7,880 bases of DNA from Gammaproteobacteria bacterium (GTDB taxonomy: Bacteria > Pseudomonadota > Gammaproteobacteria > Pseudomonadales > Azotimanducaceae). The translations under genes were made by a program, and so were the position numbers. Numbering within the stretch: position 1 is the first letter of the stretch; each line of letters begins with the position of its first letter. Below, piece by piece: positions 1-6,193 of the stretch. The notes below the pieces were generated by a model that worked only from the letters and a program-made list of their open reading frames with translations, did not search any database and was not told where the DNA came from. The DNA lies in NCBI GenBank assembly GCA_030432795.1, contig JAUILW010000132.1, positions 1 through 7,880 of the forward strand, given 5' to 3'.

Positions 1-85
1 GTTGCTCGGCCAGTACGACGCGTATGCCTTCGTTGATGGCACTCACGTAGGGAATTTTGCGTGATTTTACTGCTGCTTCAGCCAT
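1..85 (-). CDS. 2-oxoacid dehydrogenase E1 component, beta subunit (5' end only)
   Basis: Only the first 28 codons lie in the window; the gene continues past the left edge. The visible start reads MAEAAVKSRKIPYVSAINEG, and the 'Y-x-x-A-I-N-E-G-I' stretch is the usual N-terminal opening of transketolase-like E1 beta subunits of pyruvate, branched-chain and acetoin dehydrogenases. The ATG has a good Shine-Dalgarno site (AGAGGA, positions 93-98 on the minus strand) 7 nt upstream. It starts 21 nt after the stop of the E1 alpha gene, the normal alpha-then-beta order, so the two are almost certainly co-transcribed and form an alpha2beta2 E1 that decarboxylates a 2-oxo substrate on thiamine diphosphate. 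Identification rests on a short N-terminus plus this context; the substrate class cannot be told. Confidence 0.8.
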   Translation of the reverse strand, partial: MAEAAVKSRKIPYVSAINEGIRVVLAEQ

Positions 86-106
86 GTCTGTTTCCTCTCG
101 TGCGGC

Positions 107-1078
107 TCAGGCGTAGACGTCTTCGGTAATCGAGGAAGGGTCCGGCATGGGACTCTCCTCGGCAAATTGGATGGCGGCCTTGATATCGGCGGCTACCGCG
201 TCGTGCACGGCCTGCACCTCAGCCTCATCCATCACGCCCTGCTCCTTGAGGCGGGCTTCGAAGAGGTCGATAGGGTCCTTTTTCTTCCACTCGTCCACCT
301 CGTCGTCGCTGCGATAGTTCAGGCCCATGCCGCGCACGCCAACGTGGTCGTAGAAGCGGTAGGTCTTGCACTCGAGCAGCGTCGGCCCCTCGCCACGGCG
401 GGCGCGGTCGATGGCTTCGCCGGCGGCTTCATACACGGCCACCACGTCCATGCCGTCGCACACCACACCGGGCATGCCGTAACCAGGCGCGCGATCGGCG
501 ACATCGACAATGGCCTGGTGGTTTTTCTGCGGCGTGTACTCGCCGTAACCGTTGTTCTCGCAGACGAACACCACCGGCAGCTTGTAGAGACCCGCCATGT
601 TGGCCGCCTCATGAAACGAGCCTTCGTTGCTGGCGCCGTCACCGAAGAAGCACACGGCCACCTGACCGTTCTTCTGAAACTTATTGGAGAACGCAGCACC
701 CATGGCGATCGGCGGGCCGCCACCGACGATGCCGTTGGCGCCGAGCATGCCGACCTCGAGGTTGGAGATGTGCATGCTCCCGCCTTTGCCCTTGCAGTAG
801 CCGGTGGCCTTGCCGAAGAGCTCGGCGAACATGCGGTCGAACTCGCCACCCTTGGCGATGAGGTGGCCGTGGCCCCGGTGCGTGGAGGTGATCTGATCCT
901 GGTCGGAGAGGTGCACCATGACGCCCGAGGCGACAGCTTCCTCACCCACGTACAGGTGCAGCGCCCCCGGAATCTTACCGTCCTCCATGAGCTTGCCCGC
1001 GGTCTCCTCGAACCTGCGGATGCGCACCATACGCCGGTGCATGTCTTTCAGGATGTCGTCTGTGAGCGATGCCGCCAC
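107..1078 (-). CDS. Thiamine-diphosphate-dependent 2-oxoacid (or acetoin) dehydrogenase E1, alpha subunit
   Basis: A 323-residue cytoplasmic protein, normal for a bacterial E1 alpha of the alpha2beta2 type. It should bind ThDP/Mg2+ and, with E1 beta, decarboxylate a 2-oxo acid (or cleave acetoin) and pass the acyl unit to a lipoyl E2. The ThDP motif is complete: GDG at residues 146-148, then ENN at 174-176 about 28 residues later. Other family landmarks are the H-R-G-H-G-H run at 67-72 and the G-K-G-G-S-M-H segment at 97-103. The active-site loop reads Y-R-F-Y-D-H-V-G-V-R (240-249) rather than the R-x-H-G-H-S form common in pyruvate dehydrogenases, although a His is kept at 245. The start is GTG at 1076-1078, supported by GGAGGGG 5 nt upstream; no ATG fits better. 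The P450 gene lies upstream on the same strand and E1 beta follows. E2 and E3 genes are not in the window. The family call is firm; the substrate (pyruvate, branched-chain oxoacid, acetoin or other) is open. Confidence 0.93.
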   Translation of the reverse strand: MAASLTDDILKDMHRRMVRIRRFEETAGKLMEDGKIPGALHLYVGEEAVASGVMVHLSDQDQITSTHRGHGHLIAKGGEFDRMFAELFGKATGYCKGKGGSMHISNLEVGMLGANGIVGGGPPIAMGAAFSNKFQKNGQVAVCFFGDGASNEGSFHEAANMAGLYKLPVVFVCENNGYGEYTPQKNHQAIVDVADRAPGYGMPGVVCDGMDVVAVYEAAGEAIDRARRGEGPTLLECKTYRFYDHVGVRGMGLNYRSDDEVDEWKKKDPIDLFEARLKEQGVMDEAEVQAVHDAVAADIKAAIQFAEESPMPDPSSITEDVYA

Positions 1079-1083
1079 GTGGT

Positions 1084-1090
1084 CCCCTCC
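1084..1090 (-). promoter_or_regulatory. Shine-Dalgarno site fixing the GTG start of E1 alpha
   Basis: GGAGGGG on the minus strand, 5 nt before the GTG at 1078. It is one of the strongest ribosome-binding sites in the window and justifies the non-ATG start. Confidence 0.7.
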
Positions 1091-1103
1091 AGTTGATTTC
1101 TTA

Positions 1104-1113
1104 TAACGCGTTA
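1104..1113. promoter_or_regulatory. Perfect 10-bp palindrome, candidate repressor operator
   Basis: TAACGCGTTA is perfectly self-complementary and sits in the AT-rich gap between the P450 and E1 alpha genes; I count 10 G/C in the 32 bases 1091-1122, against strongly GC-rich surroundings. It touches the downstream edge of a candidate extended -10 box (1113-1121), so a bound dimer would cover the expected transcription start. The position and symmetry would suit a TetR- or GntR-like regulator, but no regulator gene is visible here and a 10-bp palindrome can arise by chance. Inference only. Confidence 0.35.
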
Positions 1114-1121
1114 CTATATCA
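1113..1121 (-). promoter_or_regulatory. Candidate extended -10 promoter for the E1 alpha/E1 beta genes
   Basis: On the minus strand the bases read TGATATAGT: a TGn extension followed by TATAGT, which matches the sigma-70 -10 consensus at 5 of 6 positions. Transcription would begin near 1106, giving a leader of roughly 28 nt that contains the GGAGGGG ribosome site. No good -35 hexamer is seen at 16-18 bp (the bases there read CACTTT or close to it), which an extended -10 promoter can tolerate. It lies immediately after the P450 stop codon, so it would let the dehydrogenase be expressed independently of the P450. Confidence 0.4.
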
Positions 1122-1122
1122 C

Positions 1123-2355
1123 TCAGCGCTGTTGGAAAGTGACTTCCAGACGTTCCAGACCGCGCAGAATCATCGATGGGTGGTGCCGGAAATCGTTGGC
1201 CCCCGGCTTGTACGCCAGATTCTTCACCCGCGCGAGCAGAATGTCGAAGGTCTGTACCAGTTCTTCGCGTGCCAGATTGGCGCCAATGCAGTGATGGATG
1301 CCGGCGCCGAAGCCCACATGGGTACCGGCGTTGCTGCGGTGCACATCCAGATCGTCGGCGTTCGCGTACTTGCCGGGATCACGGTTGGCCGCCGCGAAAC
1401 GCAGCATGATCCGGCTGCCCGCCGGCAGCGCTTTGCCTGCGAGCGTGGTGTCGCGGCGCACCACCCGGAAGAGCCCGGCGGCGGGGGATTCCAGGCGCAG
1501 AATCTCGTTGGCGAAGGTCATCAGCCGATCCGGGCGTCGTTCGAGCTCGGCGTATTGCACGGGGTTGTCGATGAGCAGTTGCACCCCGGCAGCGATGGCG
1601 TTGGTGGTGGTTTCGTTGCCCGCCACCAGGAACTGCTGGGTGAGCGACAGCATCTCAGGCACGGTGAAGCCGGCGCCGTCCTCGTCCCGAGCCTCCACCA
1701 GGCGGGTCAGCAGGTCGTCCCGCGGCCGCACCCGTCGCTCCTCGAGTTCAGCGACGATGTAGTCCTGGAAGGACTTGATGATGCGGGCGCACTCGATCAG
1801 CCGCGCATCGCTCACCATCATGCCGAGCGGGTCCACAGACGCATCGGACCACGCTTTGATTTCCGGCGCCATCTGCCGTGGGATGCCGAGCATGTCGGCG
1901 ATGACCTTGATGGGAATGGGGATCGCGAACTCGGCAACGACGTCCGCTTCGCCGCGCTCGAGAAAGGCGTCCAGTGTCTCGTTGACGATCTCGCGAATCC
2001 CTGTGCGCAGGGTTTCGATGGCGCGCGGACGAAAGGGCTCGTCCACCATTTTGCGGATGCGCGTGTGGCTGGGCGGGTCATTGGTGACCAGGGTGTTCAC
2101 CGGCGGCAGCAATTGCCTGCGGATGGCCACCACCTCCGGCGGCGGCGGGCGCATACCCTCTACTGACTGGCTGTCCACGCTCGAGAATGTGTCTGGATCG
2201 CGAAGAATCTCCCGCATCAGGGCATAGGTAGAGCAGATGTACACGCCCAGGCGCGGGTCCCAGTGCAGCGGTTCTTGCCGCAGCGCCCGGTAGTAAGCGA
2301 CCGGGTTTTCCTGCACGTCGGCGTCGGCCAGCGACTTTTCTTCCAGCAGACTCAT
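1123..2355 (-). CDS. Cytochrome P450 monooxygenase (soluble, bacterial class)
   Basis: A 410-residue soluble P450, the usual bacterial length, with no membrane anchor. It should insert one oxygen atom from O2 into an organic substrate using electrons from a ferredoxin/reductase pair, neither of which is encoded here. All hallmark motifs are intact: D-P-P-x-H-x-R in helix C (93-99); the oxygen-activation motif A-G-N-E-T-T in helix I (245-250, acid Glu248 and Thr249); E-I-L-R, the ExxR motif of helix K (284-287); and the haem loop F-G-A-G-I-H-H-C-I-G (349-358), whose Cys356 is the axial thiolate. The ATG at 2355 is preceded by TTGGAG with 5 nt spacing. The gene lies 44 nt upstream of E1 alpha on the same strand and is divergent from the ThuA-domain gene. 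The helix C and helix I patterns recall actinobacterial/proteobacterial P450s of lipid, steroid or terpene oxidation, but I cannot assign a CYP family or substrate. Confidence 0.96.
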   Translation of the reverse strand: MSLLEEKSLADADVQENPVAYYRALRQEPLHWDPRLGVYICSTYALMREILRDPDTFSSVDSQSVEGMRPPPPEVVAIRRQLLPPVNTLVTNDPPSHTRIRKMVDEPFRPRAIETLRTGIREIVNETLDAFLERGEADVVAEFAIPIPIKVIADMLGIPRQMAPEIKAWSDASVDPLGMMVSDARLIECARIIKSFQDYIVAELEERRVRPRDDLLTRLVEARDEDGAGFTVPEMLSLTQQFLVAGNETTTNAIAAGVQLLIDNPVQYAELERRPDRLMTFANEILRLESPAAGLFRVVRRDTTLAGKALPAGSRIMLRFAAANRDPGKYANADDLDVHRSNAGTHVGFGAGIHHCIGANLAREELVQTFDILLARVKNLAYKPGANDFRHHPSMILRGLERLEVTFQQR

Positions 2356-2420
2356 GCGCGCTCCAACCGATTGTGGGATCGAGTAGCATAACGCAGGGCA
2401 ATCCGGGGAGAAGCGCCGTC
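2356..2420. promoter_or_regulatory. Divergent intergenic region between P450 and ThuA-domain genes
   Basis: These 65 bases must hold start signals for both neighbours unless transcription enters from further away. The P450 ribosome site (2361-2366) and the ThuA ribosome site (2405-2413) occupy its two ends. A TATGCT at 2385-2390 on the minus strand is a 4-of-6 match to a -10 box for the P450, but no convincing -35 accompanies it. No clear inverted repeat is seen. Confidence 0.4.
2405..2413 (+). promoter_or_regulatory. Shine-Dalgarno site supporting the GTG start of the ThuA-domain gene
   Basis: GGGGAGAAG lies just upstream of the GTG at 2421, which begins V-K-R-I-L-L-V-V, the natural first beta strand of the domain. 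An in-frame GTG at 2373 would add 16 residues with no ribosome site and no domain sequence, so 2421 is preferred. Confidence 0.5.
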
Positions 2421-3194
2421 GTGAAACGCATACTGCTGGTGGTGAAAGGGCATCCGTATGAACGACAGCCGTTCTACGACATCTTCGAAGCGATGGACGG
2501 GGTGGATTACACCCTGGTGGAGCAGCCGGCGGCGCAGGCGCTGTTCAACCCTCGTGAGGCGGCAGGTTACGACGCCTTCGTGTGCTACGACATGCCAGGC
2601 ATTACGTTTCACCCGGACCGCGCGCCGGACTTCACCGAACCGCCGCGCCGCTACCGCGAGGGCTTCGAGGCCCTGATAGAGGAAGGACACGGTTTCGTGT
2701 TCCTGCATCACGCCATTGCCGGTTGGCCGGCCTGGGAGCGTTACGCGCAGATCGTCGGTGGACGCTTCCATTACATGCCGGCGCGGCTGCGCGGCAAGAT
2801 GTGCCAGGACTCCGGCTACCGACACGGCGTGACGCACACCGTGCGCGTGCTCGAGGATCACCCGGTGACCGCCGGGGTACCGGCGGAGTTCGACATCACG
2901 GATGAGCTGTATCTGTCCGAAGTATTCGAAGACGATGTGCAACCGCTGCTGGCCAGCAGCTACGACTTCACCGCGGAGAATTTTTACTCGGCGCGTAAGG
3001 TCGTGGAAGAGCGGAAGATGTTCGACAACGAAGGCTGGGAACATGCACCAGGCAGCAATCTCATCGGCTGGTGCCGGGCGGAGGGAAAGAGCCGCATCGT
3101 CTACCTGCAGTGTGGCGATGACCCGGTGGCGTATGCCAATCCCCACTTTCGCAGGCTGCTGGCGAACGCCATCGGCTGGGTGTCACAGCGCTAG
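2421..3194 (+). CDS. ThuA-domain protein (trehalose-utilization-like, class I glutamine amidotransferase fold)
   Basis: A 257-residue cytoplasmic protein whose whole length fits the ThuA-like domain. Visible family features, numbered from the GTG at 2421, are the opening strand K-R-I-L-L-V-V (2-8), the G-F-V-F-L-H-H-A-I-A-G-W core (91-102), G-G-R-F-H (113-117), the D-H-P-V-T-A-G-V turn (146-153), I-T-D-E-L-Y (159-164), and the C-terminal C-G-D-D-P-x-A-Y-x-N-P-x-F-R-R-L-L segment (231-247). The fold resembles glutamine amidotransferases but the Cys-His-Glu triad is not expected; in the core the position is taken by His96-His97. ThuA members are linked to sugar metabolism (trehalose/sucrose utilization in rhizobia, 3-keto-sugar chemistry in others), but the reaction of this branch is not established. 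It is divergent from the P450 and ends 20 nt from the convergent esterase gene. Confidence 0.88.
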   Translation: MKRILLVVKGHPYERQPFYDIFEAMDGVDYTLVEQPAAQALFNPREAAGYDAFVCYDMPGITFHPDRAPDFTEPPRRYREGFEALIEEGHGFVFLHHAIAGWPAWERYAQIVGGRFHYMPARLRGKMCQDSGYRHGVTHTVRVLEDHPVTAGVPAEFDITDELYLSEVFEDDVQPLLASSYDFTAENFYSARKVVEERKMFDNEGWEHAPGSNLIGWCRAEGKSRIVYLQCGDDPVAYANPHFRRLLANAIGWVSQR

Positions 3195-3214
3195 CGCGCG
3201 GCTCACACCTCCGG

Positions 3215-4471
3215 CTACTTGGTGATTGCCTGATAGGTGAGCACCTGAAAGTCCTGGCGGATGTTGATGTGCGTGTACGGGCGTACCTGCGTCATCAGCA
3301 CGGCCACGAGCTCCTCTGCCGGGTCCACCCATGACAGGGTGCAGTACGCGCCGCCCCAGTAGTAGGCGCCCTCACTGAGCGGTGTAGCGGCGGCGCCGCG
3401 ATCCAGCACCACTCCGTAGCCGAGGCCGAAACCCATGCCTGGCCCGGGCAGCCACAGCGGCAGTTCTCCCGTGTGGTTGTCATTGATGAGCCGCACAGTG
3501 GAAGGCGCGAGTATCTGCGCGCCATCGAGCGCGCCTTCATTGAGCATCATCTGCTGAAAGCGCAGGTAGTCGTGCACCGTGGATACCAGGCCGCCAGCGC
3601 CGCGGAAGAGTTTCTTCGGCCCCGTGATCCAGCGGCTGGCGGTACCCGCGGGATCCTGCAGCTCGATCCGGTTGTCGCCTTCGCGGGGTTGGTACTGGGC
3701 GGCCAGGCGGTCGGCGTAGGAATCATCCAGGTAAAAGTGGGTGTCCGGCATGTCGAGGGGTTCGAAGATGCGTGTGCGCAGGAAGACATCCAGCGACATG
3801 CCGCTGATGACCTCCACGAGCCGGCCGACCACGTCGGTGGCGGCGGAGTACTCCCAGGCGCTGCCCGGCTGGTAGTTCAGCGGCAACGTGGCCAGACGCT
3901 TGATGAACGCCTCGAGATCGTCCTCGGGCAGCGCCTGCATCACTGTGCGGTAATGCTCTACGTTGCCGATGTAGTTGTTGGCAAGCCCTGCTGTGTGGGT
4001 GAGCATGTCGCGGATTTCAATCGGTCGCGCGAGCGACACAAGCTCGCCGGTGGCGCCGCTGGCGTCGCGGGTGCTGGATACCTTTACATCGGCGAACTCC
4101 GGTAGAAACCGCGCCACCGGATCACGCAGCTGAAAGCGTCCTTCCTCCCACAGCATCATCAGTGCAACGGAAGTGATGGGTTTGGACATGGAAGCGATGC
4201 GGAATACCGTATCGGCCTGCATGGGCTTGCCGTTCTCCACGTCCATGTCGCCCTGAACCTGCAGGTGCACCAGCTTGCCTCGCCGCATGATGGCGGTAAT
4301 CACGCCGGGCACCAGCCCTTCGTCGATGTACCGCTGCATGGCCGGGGCGATGCGGGCCAGCCGTTCCTCCGACATGCCCACGGCTTTTGGCTTCGTCGTC
4401 GGCAGGCCAAGGTCGGCCATCGCCGCGCAGGAGGCGAGGGTCAGGAACATCAGGGCGATTCGGCGCAGCAT
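3215..4471 (-). CDS. Exported serine hydrolase of the beta-lactamase/family VIII esterase type
   Basis: A 418-residue class C beta-lactamase-fold serine hydrolase. The nucleophile motif S-M-S-K is at 94-97 (Ser94, Lys97), the second motif Y-S-A at 208-210 (Tyr208), and the third element is W-G-G at 372-374 instead of the K-T-G of beta-lactamases. This combination is typical of EstB-like family VIII carboxylesterases, so ester or lactone hydrolysis is likelier than antibiotic resistance. H-T-A-G-L at 159-163 is also family-typical. The N-terminus is a signal peptide: M-L-R-R then a hydrophobic run. L-A-S-C (12-15) could be a lipobox giving a lipoprotein, although the h-region would be short; A-M-A before Asp20 could instead be a signal peptidase I site. 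The open frame continues far upstream into the next gene, but the ATG at 4471 has GAGGA 6 nt before it and starts the signal peptide. It converges with the ThuA gene and diverges from the lactonase. Confidence 0.92.
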   Translation of the reverse strand: MLRRIALMFLTLASCAAMADLGLPTTKPKAVGMSEERLARIAPAMQRYIDEGLVPGVITAIMRRGKLVHLQVQGDMDVENGKPMQADTVFRIASMSKPITSVALMMLWEEGRFQLRDPVARFLPEFADVKVSSTRDASGATGELVSLARPIEIRDMLTHTAGLANNYIGNVEHYRTVMQALPEDDLEAFIKRLATLPLNYQPGSAWEYSAATDVVGRLVEVISGMSLDVFLRTRIFEPLDMPDTHFYLDDSYADRLAAQYQPREGDNRIELQDPAGTASRWITGPKKLFRGAGGLVSTVHDYLRFQQMMLNEGALDGAQILAPSTVRLINDNHTGELPLWLPGPGMGFGLGYGVVLDRGAAATPLSEGAYYWGGAYCTLSWVDPAEELVAVLMTQVRPYTHINIRQDFQVLTYQAITK

Positions 4472-4531
4472 GGCGTGTCCTCGTTTACGTGCAGTAGAGT
4501 TGCGTGACAGATCAAAGGAAGGGAGAAGGCT
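4472..4531. promoter_or_regulatory. Divergent intergenic region between the esterase and lactonase genes
   Basis: Sixty bases separate two diverging starts. It contains the esterase ribosome site GAGGA (minus strand, 4478-4482) and the lactonase ribosome site AAGGGAG (4519-4525). Promoters for both genes are expected here or just inside the neighbouring genes, but I see no hexamer pair good enough to call. Confidence 0.4.
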
Positions 4532-5401
4532 ATGGCAGTGATGGAACGTCTGGCAACCGGTTATGGGCTGATCGAAGGGCCGGTGTGGAGCGATGCGCTC
4601 GGGCTCGTGTTTTCGGACGTGCTGTTTGGCGGTGTGTTTGCGGTGAACGACGCCGGTAACGTGCAGACCGTCTTCGAACACCGGCGCGGCATTGGCGGCA
4701 TGGCACTGCACGAATCCGGCGGTCTGGTGGTGAGCGGCCGCAACATCGCGCTCAAGCCGTTTGATGGTGGAACGACGGTGACGTTGCTCGAGCGGGACGA
4801 AGACGCAGGGCTCGTGGGCTTCAACGACATTACCACCGACGCGGCGGGACGCATCTACGCGGGCGGGCTCGGCGCCTCGCCGGTATTTGCCGATGGGCGC
4901 AAGCCTGCTGCAGGTGATCTGTACCTGATCGACCTGGATGGCGGCAGCCGCGTGGTGGGGCGGGATGTTCAGCTCACCAACGGCCTCGGCTTCTCGCCGG
5001 ATGGCCGCACCCTGTATCACTCGGACTCGCGGCGCAACACGGTGTTCATGTACAGCGTGCTGGAGAACGGCGACCTGGGCGAGAAGATGCGGTTCGCGGA
5101 GACGGCGCGCGGTGTGCCGGACGGCCTGGTAGTGGCAGAAGACGGATCGGTGTGGGTGGCGCTCGCCGGCGGCGGTCACGGTGTGGTGGTGTTCGATGCC
5201 GAAGGCCGTGAGCAGCGCTTCATCGACACACCGGAACCCATGTGCACGAGCGTGTGTTTCGGCGGTGACGACCTACGCGCGCTGTACATCGTCACGGGCT
5301 CCGACGGCAGCGATTCGGACCGGGCCGGCAGCGTCTACGTGATGGATGCCGGGGTCAGCGGCGTGCCTGTGCCGCCAGCGCGCGTGCAGGTACCTACCTG
5401 A
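4532..5401 (+). CDS. SMP-30/gluconolactonase/LRE-family lactonase
   Basis: A 289-residue six-bladed beta-propeller protein, normal length for the family, with no signal peptide and so probably cytoplasmic. Members are metal-dependent lactonases opening sugar or other lactones. The expected metal and substrate ligands are all visible: E-G-P-V-W near the N-terminus (Glu15), F-N-D (Asn98-Asp99), T-N-G-L-G-F-S-P-D-G (Asn150), and P-D-G-L-V-V-A-E-D-G (Asp197). Repeated '(D/E)GxxW/Y' blade edges such as D-G-S-V-W-V-A (204-210) run through the sequence. The ATG at 4532 has AAGGGAG 6 nt upstream. Its stop codon overlaps the start of the enoyl-CoA hydratase gene by one base (TGATG), pointing to translational coupling and a shared pathway. 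Gluconolactonase is only one possible activity; the acyl-CoA partner hints at a lactone intermediate in a catabolic route, which is inference. Confidence 0.93.
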   Translation: MAVMERLATGYGLIEGPVWSDALGLVFSDVLFGGVFAVNDAGNVQTVFEHRRGIGGMALHESGGLVVSGRNIALKPFDGGTTVTLLERDEDAGLVGFNDITTDAAGRIYAGGLGASPVFADGRKPAAGDLYLIDLDGGSRVVGRDVQLTNGLGFSPDGRTLYHSDSRRNTVFMYSVLENGDLGEKMRFAETARGVPDGLVVAEDGSVWVALAGGGHGVVVFDAEGREQRFIDTPEPMCTSVCFGGDDLRALYIVTGSDGSDSDRAGSVYVMDAGVSGVPVPPARVQVPT

Positions 5402-6189
5402 TGGTTGCGCGTTTCGAGGTGCGCGAGCGCGTCGCCTGGATCACGCTCGACCGGCCGGAGGCGATGAACAGCCTCAATCCGGATCTGCGCCTGGCGCTCT
5501 CAGAGCATTGGGACACCGTGGAAAACGACCCCGATATCTGGCTTGCAGTGGTTACCGGCGCCGGTGAGCGGGCATTCTGCGCTGGTGCAGATCTCAAACA
5601 TCGGGCGCGGGAGCGGCAGGCGGACGATACGCAGCGTGCGCTCTGGGCCGACATGGCGGCGCGCACACGGCCGCTCAACGAGCGATGGGATTTCGCCAAG
5701 CCGGTGATTGCCGCGGTCAACGGTTTCGCGCTCGGCGGCGGTCTCGAGCTTGCGCTGGCTTGTGACATCATCATCGCCGCCGAACATGCCGAGTTCGGCC
5801 TGCCTGAACCGCGCCGCGGCCTCATTGCCGGTGCTGCAGGCGTGCATCGGCTGCCCCGCCAGATCGGTCTGAAAGTGGCCATGGGCTACCTGCTGACCGG
5901 TCGGCACATGACCGCTGCGCGTGCTTACGAACTGGGGCTGGTCAATGAGGTCGTGCCCGCACAGCGCCTGACGGAAGCTGTGGATGAATGGGTGCAGGAC
6001 ATTCTGCGCTGCGCGCCGCTGGCCGTGCGTGCCACCAAGCAGGCGGCCATGCAGGGGCTCGATCGATCGCTGCCGGCGGCGTTTGCGGCGCGTTATCCGG
6101 CGGAAGAGGCGCGGCTGGCGAGCGCCGATGCTCTGGAAGGCCCGCGGGCGTTTGCTGAAAAGCGGCCGCCGCGCTGGCAGGGCCGCTGA
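5401..6189 (+). CDS. Enoyl-CoA hydratase/isomerase (crotonase) family protein
   Basis: A 262-residue crotonase, the standard length. It should add water across an enoyl-CoA double bond or run a related crotonase reaction in the cytoplasm. The CoA oxyanion-hole elements are present: A-F-C-A-G-A-D-L (58-65) and N-G-F-A-L-G-G-G (107-114). Both hydratase catalytic acids appear conserved by comparison with rat mitochondrial ECH Glu144/Glu164: Glu116 in G-G-L-E-L-A and Glu136 in G-L-P-E-P. That favours a true hydratase over an isomerase or dehalogenase. The C-terminal F-A-E-K-R-P-P-R-W-Q-G (251-261) is the typical family tail. The gene starts inside the stop of the lactonase gene and needs no separate ribosome site. 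Its stop lies 4 bp from the stop of the convergent isoaspartyl peptidase. The acyl-CoA substrate cannot be deduced; a carnitinyl-CoA dehydratase-like role is an alternative. Confidence 0.95.
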   Translation: MVARFEVRERVAWITLDRPEAMNSLNPDLRLALSEHWDTVENDPDIWLAVVTGAGERAFCAGADLKHRARERQADDTQRALWADMAARTRPLNERWDFAKPVIAAVNGFALGGGLELALACDIIIAAEHAEFGLPEPRRGLIAGAAGVHRLPRQIGLKVAMGYLLTGRHMTAARAYELGLVNEVVPAQRLTEAVDEWVQDILRCAPLAVRATKQAAMQGLDRSLPAAFAARYPAEEARLASADALEGPRAFAEKRPPRWQGR

Positions 6190-6193
6190 TCGC

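Noticed and set aside
167..1096. Long open frame on the plus strand opposite E1 alpha (309 codons).
   Set aside because: It is antisense to a gene with intact ThDP motifs, and its translation is rich in His/Val/Ala/Arg with no recognisable domain. It is a by-product of G/C-biased third codon positions.
1069..2166. 365-codon open frame on the plus strand opposite the P450.
   Set aside because: Antisense shadow of a fully conserved P450; low-complexity His/Gly/Arg-rich translation and no family resemblance.
2373..2420. GTG at 2373 as the start of the ThuA-domain protein.
   Set aside because: The extra 16 residues match nothing in the domain and lack a ribosome site, whereas GTG 2421 has GGGGAGAAG upstream.
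2352..3146. 264-codon minus-strand frame opposite the ThuA-domain gene.
   Set aside because: The ThuA domain is clearly on the plus strand; this frame has no motifs and starts within the coding shadow.
3188..3197. Perfect palindrome GCGCTAGCGC centred on the ThuA stop codon, considered as a terminator.
   Set aside because: There is no loop and no T-tract on either side; GC-rich palindromes of this size are expected by chance here.
4472..5179. In-frame upstream extension of the esterase gene on the minus strand.
   Set aside because: It runs antisense through the lactonase gene. The ATG at 4471 has a ribosome site and begins a signal peptide, so the extension is not translated as part of the protein.
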